From assembly GCF_017743995.1 (NCBI RefSeq), contig NZ_JAGHRB010000006.1, positions 1-64,000 of the forward strand: 64,000 nt of DNA, read 5' to 3'. The translations under genes and the position numbers were made by a program. Of this stretch, positions 1 to 10,971 are shown one piece after another (position 1 is the stretch's first letter; each line of letters starts with the position of its first letter). The stretch comes from Ruegeria sp. R13_0. Its GTDB lineage: Bacteria; Pseudomonadota; Alphaproteobacteria; Rhodobacterales; Rhodobacteraceae. The notes beneath the pieces are model-generated. The model searched no databases, was not told where the DNA came from, and saw only the letters and a program-made list of their open reading frames with translations.

Positions 1-115
1 TACAGACATTCAATCCGTCGAAACGAACCAAACCGCCCACATATCTCTTCAGTTATCCATCAATGTCAAAGAACATAACACCCAGAGCCAAAAACCAGAC
101 CGTTGCGCCAATCCC

Positions 116-313
116 TCAGCGCGCCCGGCTAATCACCTTCCCAAGATGCCCACCGCCTCTCCGATGCGTCCGACCGTCTCTCCAGTCCGTCTCACCGTCT
201 CTCCAGTGCGTCTCCAGCGCCTCAGCAGCGCCGGTGAAGGGGTATTTACGGATTAGGTCTGGGACCTGCAACCCCCATTTTGCAAAAACTTCAAATTTCT
301 CGGCGGAATCTTT
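116..313 (-). pseudogene. possible decayed or very small reading frame with a seven-residue repeat
   Basis: On the minus strand one frame is open from just after a TAG (314-316) to a TGA at 116-118. It has no ATG; the only usable start is TTG at 271, which would give about 51 residues. The conceptual peptide looks protein-like (VPDLIRKYPFTG, then ETHWRDG, ETDWRDG and RTHRRGG in tandem) and ends with basic residues. No ribosome-binding site is evident. I do not recognise a family. It could be the tail of a lost gene, a short protein, or non-coding sequence that happens to be open. Confidence 0.25.
173..207. repeat. short tandem repeat, 21-bp period
   Basis: The 14-base string ACCGTCTCTCCAGT occurs at 173-186 and again at 194-207, a period of 21 bp, with a degenerate third unit on each side. 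In the minus-strand frame described for 116-313 this period equals seven codons. Confidence 0.6.
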
Positions 314-451
314 CTAATCTTAATGAAAACAACAGGTTATCTTCAATCTACTGGCGGTTTTTCCGCCTATATCCGCGCGGGTGGCTGACAAAGAACAGCC
401 AAGCGCCGGAATCGTACCCAAAGCTTGGTATGCGTTCAGGACACACTAACA

Positions 452-487
452 AAAACGCCGCCCGAGTCTCCTCGGACGGCGCTTTTT
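452..487 (-). terminator. terminator after katG, bidirectional in form
   Basis: An interrupted GC-rich stem (456-466 with 471-481, one C-A mismatch) with a TCTC loop is flanked by five A on the left and five T on the right. It therefore reads as an intrinsic terminator in both directions. It sits 20-50 bp past the katG stop codon, so its main job is probably to end katG. Confidence 0.8.
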
Positions 488-505
488 CGTGAGTGGTGTA
501 GGCCT

Positions 506-3065
<2,560 letters not shown>

Positions 3066-4682
3066 ATGGAGTTTGACTATGTGATCGTCGGCGGAGGCTC
3101 GGCCGGATCGGTTCTGGCCGGTCGCCTGAGCGAGGACCCGAACATCAGCGTCTGCTTGCTTGAAGCCGGAGGCCCCGGAAAACACATCGGCATCCGCATG
3201 CCTGCCGCCGTGGTGTCGGCCCTGCCCGGACGCCCAAAGATCAGCAATTGGGCGTTTGAGACGGTCCCGCAAAAGGGCTTGAACGGGCGGAAAGGATATC
3301 AGCCGCGCGGCAAAGCCTTGGGAGGCTCCAGCGCGATCAATGCCATGCTCTATATACGCGGACAGCGGCAGGACTATGACGGTTGGGCCGATCTGGGCTG
3401 CGCGGGTTGGGATTGGGACAGCGTTCTGCCTTACTTCAAACGCTCGGAAAACAACGAGCAGGGCGCAGATGATCTACATGGCGATAGCGGCCCCCTGCAG
3501 GTGTCGGATCAGAAAGAGCCGCGCCCGATCACCCACGCCTTCATTGATGCTGCCAGCCAAATGCAGCACCGCCGCGCCGAGGATTTCAACCGCGGCGATA
3601 ACGAGGGCGTCGGCCTCTATCAGGTGACGCAATTCCACGACCCGACCCGAAACGGCGAGAGATGTTCAGCCGCAGCGGCCTATGTGCACCCGGTCATGGA
3701 TCGTCCGAACCTGACCGTCATCACCCATGCCCATGCCAAAGAGTTGACCTTCGACGGCAAACGCGCGACTGGAGTGATCTACAAGAAGAGAGCAAGAGGC
3801 GCAGATATCTCGGTCACGGCCAGACGAGAGGTATTGATCTGTGCGGGCGCGCTTCAATCACCGCAAATTTTGCAGCTGTCCGGTATCGGCGACGGGGAGG
3901 AGTTACGCCAGCACGGAATCGCAGTCCGTCATGACCTGCCTGGCGTTGGCAAGAACCTGCAAGATCATCTGGATTTCATTCTGGCTTACAAAACCAGGGA
4001 CACCGACAATTTCGGCATCGGCCTGACGGCAGGCATGCGCCTGATGGGGCACCTGTTGCGCTGGCGCAAAACCGGGTCGTCGATGGCCTCGACCCCCTTT
4101 GCCGAAGGGGCCGCGTTCCTGAAGACCTCTCCTGAACTGGATCGTCCCGACATTCAGCTCCATTTCGCCATTGCGCTGGTCGATGATCACGCCCGCAAGC
4201 TGCACTATGGTCATGGCTATAGTTGCCACATCTGCAAGCTACGGCCCGAAAGCCGGGGCACCGTTGGCCTGCGCATCGCCGATCCCTTCGCCGCGCCTGC
4301 CATTGACCCAAACTTTCTGTCGGATGACCGCGATCTGCAAACCATGATCAAAGGTGCGCGGATGATGCGCGATATCATGCAGGCCCCCGCCCTTGCCCCT
4401 TACCGTCATAAAGAGATGTTCGGGACCGAAACCGCTGAAACCGACGCGGATTGGGAACGCCATATCCGCGCCCGCGCCGATACGATTTATCACCCCGTCG
4501 GCACCTGCAAGATGGGGCTGGATGAGATGGCTGTGGTCGACCCAGAGCTAAAGGTTCACGGGATCGAAGGGTTGCGGGTCGTCGATGCCTCGGTCATGCC
4601 GACTCTGATCTCGGGCAACACCAATGCGCCCACGATCATGATCGCCGAGAAAGCGGCTGACATGATCAAGGCTGATCAGTGA
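3066..4682 (+). CDS. GMC family oxidoreductase (choline/alcohol dehydrogenase-like)
   Basis: FAD-dependent oxidoreductase of the glucose-methanol-choline family, 538 residues. The dinucleotide-binding motif VIVGGGSAGSVLAGRLS is at residues 6-22. The GMC signature GKALGGSSAINAMLYIRG follows, and the C-terminal catalytic region has YHPVGTCKMG and SGNTNAPTIMIAEKAAD. ATG 3066 is preceded by AGGA and removes an unsupported extension. It resembles choline dehydrogenase BetA, but no betaine aldehyde dehydrogenase or betaine transporter lies beside it, so an alcohol dehydrogenase with another substrate is equally possible. Its last 17 bp overlap the convergent SDR gene. Confidence 0.9.
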   Translation: MEFDYVIVGGGSAGSVLAGRLSEDPNISVCLLEAGGPGKHIGIRMPAAVVSALPGRPKISNWAFETVPQKGLNGRKGYQPRGKALGGSSAINAMLYIRGQRQDYDGWADLGCAGWDWDSVLPYFKRSENNEQGADDLHGDSGPLQVSDQKEPRPITHAFIDAASQMQHRRAEDFNRGDNEGVGLYQVTQFHDPTRNGERCSAAAAYVHPVMDRPNLTVITHAHAKELTFDGKRATGVIYKKRARGADISVTARREVLICAGALQSPQILQLSGIGDGEELRQHGIAVRHDLPGVGKNLQDHLDFILAYKTRDTDNFGIGLTAGMRLMGHLLRWRKTGSSMASTPFAEGAAFLKTSPELDRPDIQLHFAIALVDDHARKLHYGHGYSCHICKLRPESRGTVGLRIADPFAAPAIDPNFLSDDRDLQTMIKGARMMRDIMQAPALAPYRHKEMFGTETAETDADWERHIRARADTIYHPVGTCKMGLDEMAVVDPELKVHGIEGLRVVDASVMPTLISGNTNAPTIMIAEKAADMIKADQ

Positions 4683-5520
4683 CCTTCATCAGGGCCTCAA
4701 GCCCGACGCGGTAATTGGGGTAGAGCAGTTTGACCCCAAGCTCATCCTTGATCCGGTTGTTTCGAACCCGCTTGTTCTCGCTGTAGAAGCTGCGCGCCAT
4801 CGGCGTCATTTCGGCCTCTTCAAACGGCACGGCAGGCGGTAGGGGCAGCCCCTGAAGCTCGGCCGCGTAGCCGATCACATCCTGTGGCGGTACCGGCTCA
4901 TCATCGCAGACGTTATATACAGCGCCGGGATTGGGGGCCGCCATCGAGGCTGCGAGAACCTGCGCGATATCCTCCACATGGATGCGCGAGAACACCTGCC
5001 CCGGTTTGATAATCCGCCGGGTCCCACCGCCCTTGAGCTTGGAGAACGGCCCGCGACCGGGGCCGTAGATGCCCGCCAGTCGGAAGATATGGATCGGCAG
5101 GTTGGGAATGGCCGACCATTGCTCCTCGGCCAGCAGACGCCAGCGCCCGCGTTTGGCTGTCGGCGCAGGTGGCGTGGTCTCATCGACCCAGTTGCCCTGA
5201 TGATCGCCATAGATCGCCGTGGTCGACAGATATCCAACCCATTTGAACTGCTCCGCGCGCGCGGCGATCTCGGCGCCCAGCGCCGCTAGAACCGGATCGC
5301 CATCCTCCTTCGGTGCGGTCGAGATTAGCAGATGCGAGACGCCGTCCAGATCCGGTACGTCTCCGGGCCAGATCAACGGCACAGCGCCCGAAGCGCGAAT
5401 GGCGTCAGTCCCCTCGGCATCCCGCGTGGTGCCGACAACGCGCCAGCCCTCGGGCGTCAGGCGGCGCGACAGGGCCTGGGCAGAGTATCCGTGGCCAAAG
5501 GAAAACAGTGTGTTCGTCAT
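4666..5520 (-). CDS. SDR family NAD(P)-dependent oxidoreductase, YeeZ-like
   Basis: Extended short-chain dehydrogenase/epimerase-type protein of 284 residues. The nucleotide-binding loop is an unusual GHGYSA at residues 9-14, as in YeeZ-like proteins, instead of GxxGxxG. Further family marks are STTAIYGDHQG in mid-protein and FRLAGIYGPGRGPF followed by RIHVEDIAQVL. ATG 5520 was chosen for the GAGGG seven bases upstream; a longer frame to 5610 has no site. Substrate unknown. It overlaps the GMC gene tail to tail and is divergent from the methyltransferase, with 88 bp between them. Confidence 0.85.
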   Translation of the reverse strand: MTNTLFSFGHGYSAQALSRRLTPEGWRVVGTTRDAEGTDAIRASGAVPLIWPGDVPDLDGVSHLLISTAPKEDGDPVLAALGAEIAARAEQFKWVGYLSTTAIYGDHQGNWVDETTPPAPTAKRGRWRLLAEEQWSAIPNLPIHIFRLAGIYGPGRGPFSKLKGGGTRRIIKPGQVFSRIHVEDIAQVLAASMAAPNPGAVYNVCDDEPVPPQDVIGYAAELQGLPLPPAVPFEEAEMTPMARSFYSENKRVRNNRIKDELGVKLLYPNYRVGLEALMKVTDQP

Positions 5521-5608
5521 GCCCTCTAGATGATCCGAGCAGACCGGGGATGCAAGCACCACGTCGATACACTTGATTCGAATCTCGCGATGCGCCTTTC
5601 TTTTAGGC

Positions 5609-6241
5609 ATGAGCGAGAAAACCCCAGACCTGCACGCAGCCTATGCGCTGACTTCGCCGGATGACAACAAGCGCCTCTATGCCGAATGGGCGGGCGATTA
5701 TGATGACTGTTTCGCCGCGCGCGAGGATTATCAGCTGTATATCCACACTGCCCGCGCCTTTGTCCGATCCGGAGGGCAAGGCCCGGTGCTGGATGTCGGC
5801 GCGGGCACTGGCCTGTGTGGCGCGGTTTTGGCCGATCTGGGCGTAGGTCCGATCGATGCCACGGATATCAGCGCCGAAATGCTCGATCAGGCCATGCGCA
5901 AGGACACCTATCGCGACGCGATCGAGGCCGACCTGACCCAAGGTATCCCGGTTCCGCGCCACAGCTATTCGGGTATCGTATCCTCTGGCACCTTCACCCA
6001 TGGCCATCTGGGCCCCGAGGTCCTGCCCGCCTTGCTGCGCGTCGCGCGTCCCGGTGCGCAATTTGCCGTTTCAATCAACGCCAAACACTATGAGAAACTG
6101 GGCTTTGCCGACGCCTTCAGGCAGCTTCAGCAGGGTCAGATCATCAACCTGTCCTTGCCCGAGGTCCGCATATACGGAGACCTCGCCGCCGGTCCGAACA
6201 AGGACGACACGGCCTATATCGGCTTGTTCGAGAGGACCTGA
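5609..6241 (+). CDS. class I SAM-dependent methyltransferase
   Basis: A 210-residue methyltransferase. Motif I, VLDVGAGTGLCG, is at residues 60-71, followed by DATDISAEMLDQA, which is the expected acidic loop after strand 2. Its N-terminus (DDNKRLYAEWAGDYDDCF) resembles the family of small methyltransferases related to Williams-Beuren WBSCR27. The substrate cannot be told. The ATG at 5609 has only a weak site (TTTAGGC). It faces the minus-strand desaturase gene, with 21 bp between the stops. Confidence 0.85.
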   Translation: MSEKTPDLHAAYALTSPDDNKRLYAEWAGDYDDCFAAREDYQLYIHTARAFVRSGGQGPVLDVGAGTGLCGAVLADLGVGPIDATDISAEMLDQAMRKDTYRDAIEADLTQGIPVPRHSYSGIVSSGTFTHGHLGPEVLPALLRVARPGAQFAVSINAKHYEKLGFADAFRQLQQGQIINLSLPEVRIYGDLAAGPNKDDTAYIGLFERT

Positions 6242-6262
6242 TCAGGTCTTTGACCAAAAACG

Positions 6263-7279
6263 TTATGTGTACATCTGTTTCTTGAACGCCCGCGTGCGCG
6301 TCGTCGCCTCGGCCGAACCGTCGTGATAGGTGCCGAACCACTTGTCGAACGGGATTTCCGAGGTGCCATAGTTGCACTCAAAATAGCGATGATGCAGCTG
6401 GTGGAAGAAATCGCCAGCGCGGGCTGCATCCGTCTCTTTCGCCCGCAGCTTTTCGAAACCGGAATGGGACAGAACCGGGCTGATCTGCTGGAAATATGTA
6501 TGGAACAGCAGGTGCAGCGGGTGCGATGGGATGATCAGGTGAATGAAATAGGTCGTGAAGTAGAGGATGTTCTCATACCAATGGTTTGAGATTCCCGACC
6601 AGGGCCCGATATTGACGTTGCGGTGGTGCACCGCGTGGACGTGTTTGTAGAGCTTCGGGTGATGCTCCAACCGGTGCACCCAATAGAAATGCAGGCCGGA
6701 CCACATGGGGATCAGCAACATCCACAGGACAAACCAAACCGGCGCGCTGGACCATGTCACAGTCGGCACATAATCATTCGCCATCGCCCAAAAGATCACC
6801 CACTGATAAACGGTCGCAACTGTCATCGCGCTTCCCAAGGTCCACCAAATATTGTCGAGGACCTGATTGCGGAAGGTGAAGTTGCCGTTGTCCCGGGTCA
6901 GATCACGGCGATCGAACTTTTTGTACATGCCCTGCCCTTTGCGCATGTAAAGCCACCAATGCAAACCGCCCGCGACCAGAATCTGAGGCACCATATTCAG
7001 CAGCCAAATCCGGAACATCCACCCCGCCGAAAAGCTCTTCATTGCGTCCAATCCGGGGAAGAAGAGCACATAGGCGATCACGGCCAGTGTCATGCACAGG
7101 GTCAGCGAGGTGATCTGCAACCACGCCCCGCCATACCATTTTACAACCGCCGCCGGGCGGAGCGGCCAAGTGAATAGTGGGTTCAATCCCACCGGTCCTT
7201 CCGGGTGATAATTCCAACGGGCGGCTTCCGGGTCCTGAGCGGTGTCGGTCATAGCAGTCACTTCTGTCTGATTGGTCAC
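6263..7279 (-). CDS. sterol desaturase / fatty acid hydroxylase family membrane protein
   Basis: Di-iron membrane hydroxylase of 338 residues. Histidine boxes HRLEHH (202-207), HAVHH (215-219) and HQLHH (293-297) form the non-haem di-iron site. Hydrophobic segments lie near 55-75, 88-105, 150-170 and 180-200. The GTG at 7279 shares its last bases with the TGA of the upstream aldolase gene, so the two are probably translationally coupled; ATG 7252 is an alternative start. Family members act on sterols, fatty acids or carotenoids, and the real substrate is not evident. The pairing with a class II aldolase is unusual enough to suggest a dedicated small pathway. Confidence 0.88.
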   Translation of the reverse strand: MTNQTEVTAMTDTAQDPEAARWNYHPEGPVGLNPLFTWPLRPAAVVKWYGGAWLQITSLTLCMTLAVIAYVLFFPGLDAMKSFSAGWMFRIWLLNMVPQILVAGGLHWWLYMRKGQGMYKKFDRRDLTRDNGNFTFRNQVLDNIWWTLGSAMTVATVYQWVIFWAMANDYVPTVTWSSAPVWFVLWMLLIPMWSGLHFYWVHRLEHHPKLYKHVHAVHHRNVNIGPWSGISNHWYENILYFTTYFIHLIIPSHPLHLLFHTYFQQISPVLSHSGFEKLRAKETDAARAGDFFHQLHHRYFECNYGTSEIPFDKWFGTYHDGSAEATTRTRAFKKQMYT

Positions 7280-8031
7280 GTTGCGTAGTCCGAGCCTTCG
7301 GCGTCGAGCAGAGCTTTGATCTCACGCAGATGCGCCTGGGCTTGATCGGGGTAGTCGTCCAGCTCTTGCGCGGTCTTCTCGGCGATCTCATCGGATAGGA
7401 CGCGCAACGGTTGGCCCGTTTGCAGCGCACGTATGTAGGTTTCGGCGGCGCGCTCGAAATAATAGAGTCTATTAAAGGCATCTGCCGGGTCGCTGCCGAT
7501 GATCAGAACTCCGTGGTTGCCCATGATCATGACCTTCTTTTTCGGGTCCGACAGCATTGAGGCGCAGCGTTCCCCCTCGCTCTCAAACGCCAGACCACCG
7601 AATTCCTCATCAATCACATAACGGTTGTAGAAAGTGGCGGTGTTCTGGTCGATGGGGGGCATGTTGCTGTCCGCCAGCGATGCCAGCACGGTGGCAAAGA
7701 TCGAATGCACATGCATAACGCACCGTGCATGCGGGCAGTGGCGATGGATCGACCCGTGAAGCCCCCAAGCGGTCGGGTCCGGTGCGCCGGGTTGGCTCAT
7801 GACATCCGGATCATTGGCATCCAACAGCAAAAGATCCGAGGCCCGGATTCGCCCGAAATACATCTGATTTGGGTTCATCAGGAACTGCGTGCCGTCCTCG
7901 TTCACCGCAAGGCTGAAGTGATTGGCAACGGCCTCGTGCAAGTTCAGACGCTCGGTCCAGCGGAACGTCGCGGCCATTTCCACGCGTTCAGACCAATGGT
8001 CGATATTGGGGCGAAGATTGGCGACACTCAT
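7276..8031 (-). CDS. class II aldolase/adducin family protein
   Basis: A 251-residue protein of the class II aldolase/adducin fold. The metal-binding histidines are H107 and H109 (VMHVHS) with H173 (MGNHGVLIIG). The start at 8031 has AAAGGAG seven bases upstream, a very good site, and excludes a longer frame. It is the first gene of a two-gene unit with the membrane hydroxylase and is divergent from a LysR regulator. Substrates of this family range from fuculose phosphate to unphosphorylated hydroxy-acids, so the name should stay general. Confidence 0.9.
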   Translation of the reverse strand: MSVANLRPNIDHWSERVEMAATFRWTERLNLHEAVANHFSLAVNEDGTQFLMNPNQMYFGRIRASDLLLLDANDPDVMSQPGAPDPTAWGLHGSIHRHCPHARCVMHVHSIFATVLASLADSNMPPIDQNTATFYNRYVIDEEFGGLAFESEGERCASMLSDPKKKVMIMGNHGVLIIGSDPADAFNRLYYFERAAETYIRALQTGQPLRVLSDEIAEKTAQELDDYPDQAQAHLREIKALLDAEGSDYAT

Positions 8032-8058
8032 CGGAACGCTCCTTTGGCCTTTGGGCAA

Positions 8059-8101
8059 CGGATTTGAACAAAGCCTGCCTTGGGTCCCCGGATTTGACCA
8101 A
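8059..8101. promoter_or_regulatory. direct repeats in the aldolase/LysR divergent promoter
   Basis: CGGATTTGAACAA (8059-8071) and CGGATTTGACCAA (8089-8101) are a 13-bp direct repeat with one mismatch, set exactly 30 bp apart. That is close to three helical turns, so both face the same side of the DNA. The position between a LysR gene and its divergent neighbour suits an operator. Confidence 0.45.
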
Positions 8102-8152
8102 CGAAAAAAACGCATCTATCCCATTAGTAAAACTTATGGTGAGGTTATGAAG

Positions 8153-9013
8153 ATGCAGAATTCGCTGCCTCCTCTGGGCTGGCTGCGCACATTCGAGGCC
8201 GCGGCACGCCATCTGTCTTTCACCGGCGCTGCCCGCGATCTGAACATGACGCAAAGCGCGGTAAGCCAGCAGATCAAGTCGCTCGAGGGCCATCTCGGCC
8301 AGCCCTTGTTCCTGCGACGCCCCAAGGCGCTGGAGCTGACCGAGGCCGGAATCACCTACCTGCCCGTCGTGCGAGAGGCATTTCGCACGCTGGTGCGTGG
8401 TACACAGGCCGTAACCGGCGCTCAGCAAAACGCGGTTCAGGTTCAGTGCAACATCACCTTTGCCGTAAACTGGCTGGCCCCGCGCCTGCCGGCCTTTCGG
8501 GCTGAGCATCCGGATGTGCAATTAAACATCTTCACAGAGCTCTGGGAGCCGCAGGAAATGGCCGAAGGCGCTGCGGTCGAGATTCGCTTTTCCCTCAGGC
8601 CCGCCGATACGGTCCGAACCGAGCTGCTGCGGCGTGAACACTACTATCCTGTCTGCGCGCCCGGTTTCAGTGTGGACTTGGAGACGTTGCAGGAAAAGCC
8701 TCTGTATGATTGTTCAAACCTACTTTCGAATTGGGCCAGTTGGGCGGATGATCAGGCTCTAATATGGGGAAAACCGAACATCACTTACGCCACGACCTAT
8801 CTGGTTTGTTTGTCAGCGGCGATGGCTGGGGGCGGCTTGTGCCTCGCGCATGATACGATCGCAGACCGGTTAATCGAGCAGGGCTTGCTGGTGGCCCCTT
8901 TTGAGCATCGCGCAGAGATGCCCGAGGCGTATTACCTGTTGCTTTCCCCCCAGGCCGAGGAAACGCCTGGCGCGGTGGCCTTTGCCAATTGGATACGGCG
9001 CGAGATCGGGTGA
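8153..9013 (+). CDS. LysR family transcriptional regulator (GcvA-like)
   Basis: LysR-type regulator of 286 residues. The N-terminal winged helix-turn-helix reads LRTFEAAARHLSFTGAARDL followed by NMTQSAVSQQIKSLEGHLG, typical of the GcvA branch; a ligand-binding domain follows. ATG 8153 lies 8 bases after GGTGAGG; an ATG two codons earlier (8147) is only 2 bases from it and less likely. The gene is divergent from the aldolase-hydroxylase unit, its probable target, with a 30-bp spaced direct repeat between them. The effector is unknown. Confidence 0.9.
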   Translation: MQNSLPPLGWLRTFEAAARHLSFTGAARDLNMTQSAVSQQIKSLEGHLGQPLFLRRPKALELTEAGITYLPVVREAFRTLVRGTQAVTGAQQNAVQVQCNITFAVNWLAPRLPAFRAEHPDVQLNIFTELWEPQEMAEGAAVEIRFSLRPADTVRTELLRREHYYPVCAPGFSVDLETLQEKPLYDCSNLLSNWASWADDQALIWGKPNITYATTYLVCLSAAMAGGGLCLAHDTIADRLIEQGLLVAPFEHRAEMPEAYYLLLSPQAEETPGAVAFANWIRREIG

Positions 9014-9168
9014 GGGGACCTCTCCCGCCCATCGTCGCGGCCCCTTTTCGGGGCAGCTTCTCTGGTTGGGCCGGGCAGCGCTGGCGCGCTGCGGGCGGGA
9101 TTTGTGATGATTTCATGATACCGGATTACCGGGGTTGCACCTGGCAACACATTCAGGAAAGTTGAGAC

Positions 9169-10971
9169 ATGGAATACTCACCCTTCCCAAGCTGGCCCGA
9201 TGTCGCCCCCCGTTTAATCGCTGTTGCTGCTGGTCGCGAACCCGCGGATTTGGTGATCCGCGGTGGTATCTGGGTCAATGTTCACAGCCGAGAGCTGCTG
9301 CCCGATCACTCCGTCGCCATCGCTGAAGGGCGGATTGCCTTTGTCGGGCCTGATGCCAGCCACTGTATCGGTCCCGACACGCAGATCATTGACGCCAACG
9401 GGCGGTACATTCTGCCCGGCCTGTGCGACGCGCATATGCACATCGAATCGGGGATGCTGACACCGGCTGAATTCGCGCGGGCCGTGATCCCGCATGGCAC
9501 GACCTCGATGTTCACCGACCCACACGAGATCGCAAATGTGCTGGGCCTAGACGGCGTGCGCATGATGCATGACGAGGCGATGATGCAGCCGGTGAATATC
9601 TTCACTCAGATGCCCTCCTGCGCGCCATCGGCCCCAGGATTGGAGACCACCGGCTATGAAATCTCGCCCGAGGATGTGGCACAGGCGATGAGCTGGCCGG
9701 GTATCATCGGGCTGGGTGAGATGATGAATTTCCCCGGTGTGATCAACGGCGATCCTAAGATGCTGGCCGAGATTGCAGCCACTCAACGGGCCGGGAAAAC
9801 GGTCGGCGGACACTATGCTTCGCCTGATTTAGGGTCTGATTTTTCCGCTTATGTTGCTGGCGGCCCGGCGGATGATCACGAAGGCACCTGTGAGGCTGAC
9901 GCCATCGCGCGGGTCCGGCAGGGGATGCGGTCGATGATGCGGCTGGGGTCTGCGTGGTACGATGTGGAGACCCAGATCACGGCTGTCACTGAGAAAGGTC
10001 TGGACCCACGTAACTTCATTCTGTGTACCGACGATTGCCACTCGGGCACCTTGGTCAATGAGGGCCATATGAACCGGGTAGTGCGCCATGCCATCGCCTG
10101 TGGGTGCGAACCTCTGGTCGCTTTGCAGATGGCCACGATCAACACCGCCACGCATTTCGGGCTGGAGCGCGAAATCGGCTCGGTCACGCCCGGGCGGCGC
10201 GCGGACATCATCCTCAGCTCGGATTTGACTGATTTGCCGATTGAGACGGTCATTGCGCGTGGGCAGGTGGTCGCTGAGAACGGAGCCATCACCGTCGAAT
10301 GCCCGCATCTGAACTGGCCGGACAACGCACGCAATACGGTGCATCTAGGGCATGAGCTGACGGAAGGCGACTTTGAAATCCAGGCCCCCGCAGGCGCGAA
10401 CCGGGTTCAGGCCAATGTCATCGGTGTTGTCGAAAACCAGGCCCCGACCAAGGCGCTCAAGGCCGAATTGCCCATCATCGGCGGTCTGGTCGAGGGGGAG
10501 GGCGAGGTCTGCCAGATCGCGCTGGTGGAACGCCATCGCGCCACCGGAGGGGTCACGAACGCGTTCGTCTCGGGCTTTGGCTATCAGAGCAACATGGCGA
10601 TGGCCTCGACCGTGGCCCATGACAGCCACCACATGATCGTCGTCGGCACCGACCGCAAACAGATGGCGCTGGCCGCCAACCGTCTGGCCGAGGTCGGCGG
10701 TGGTATCACCCTGTTCCGGGACGGCCAGGAACTGGCGCTGGTGGAACTGCCCATTGCCGGGCTGATGTCCGACAGCCCTGCCGCCGAGGTCGCGGCAAAA
10801 GCCGAAAAGATGGTCGAGGCTATGGAGGCCTGCGGCTGTCAACTGAACAACGCTTATATGCAACACTCTCTGCTGGCCCTCGTCGTGATCCCCGAATTGC
10901 GGATCTCGGACCTTGGGTTGGTGGATGTCCGTACGTTTGAAAAGATAGAACTTCTGGAACCCCTGGCATGA
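9169..10971 (+). CDS. ade: adenine deaminase
   Basis: Converts adenine to hypoxanthine and ammonia. The 600-residue length matches the Ade family. The amidohydrolase fold is marked by DAHMHIES (88-95), DPHEIANVLG, and LCTDDCHSGTLVNEGHM, which supply metal ligands, with the C-terminal Ade domain after about residue 400. ATG 9169 is preceded by GGAAAG. Its stop overlaps the start of the AMP nucleosidase gene by 4 bp, so the pair is an operon, and the two enzymes act in sequence. Confidence 0.95.
   Translation: MEYSPFPSWPDVAPRLIAVAAGREPADLVIRGGIWVNVHSRELLPDHSVAIAEGRIAFVGPDASHCIGPDTQIIDANGRYILPGLCDAHMHIESGMLTPAEFARAVIPHGTTSMFTDPHEIANVLGLDGVRMMHDEAMMQPVNIFTQMPSCAPSAPGLETTGYEISPEDVAQAMSWPGIIGLGEMMNFPGVINGDPKMLAEIAATQRAGKTVGGHYASPDLGSDFSAYVAGGPADDHEGTCEADAIARVRQGMRSMMRLGSAWYDVETQITAVTEKGLDPRNFILCTDDCHSGTLVNEGHMNRVVRHAIACGCEPLVALQMATINTATHFGLEREIGSVTPGRRADIILSSDLTDLPIETVIARGQVVAENGAITVECPHLNWPDNARNTVHLGHELTEGDFEIQAPAGANRVQANVIGVVENQAPTKALKAELPIIGGLVEGEGEVCQIALVERHRATGGVTNAFVSGFGYQSNMAMASTVAHDSHHMIVVGTDRKQMALAANRLAEVGGGITLFRDGQELALVELPIAGLMSDSPAAEVAAKAEKMVEAMEACGCQLNNAYMQHSLLALVVIPELRISDLGLVDVRTFEKIELLEPLA

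Larger units (their letters stand above)
1..452. other. intergenic stretch without a convincing gene
   Basis: No reading frame here shows a ribosome-binding site, recognisable domain or Rhodobacteraceae-like codon use. Contents are the possible decayed frame at 116-313, its 21-bp repeat, a small GGCGG-TTTTT-CCGCC hairpin at 353-367, and then the terminator that closes katG. Confidence 0.5.

Noticed and set aside
5575..5585. GATTCGAATC palindrome before the methyltransferase
   Set aside because: Ten bases, no further support; likely chance.
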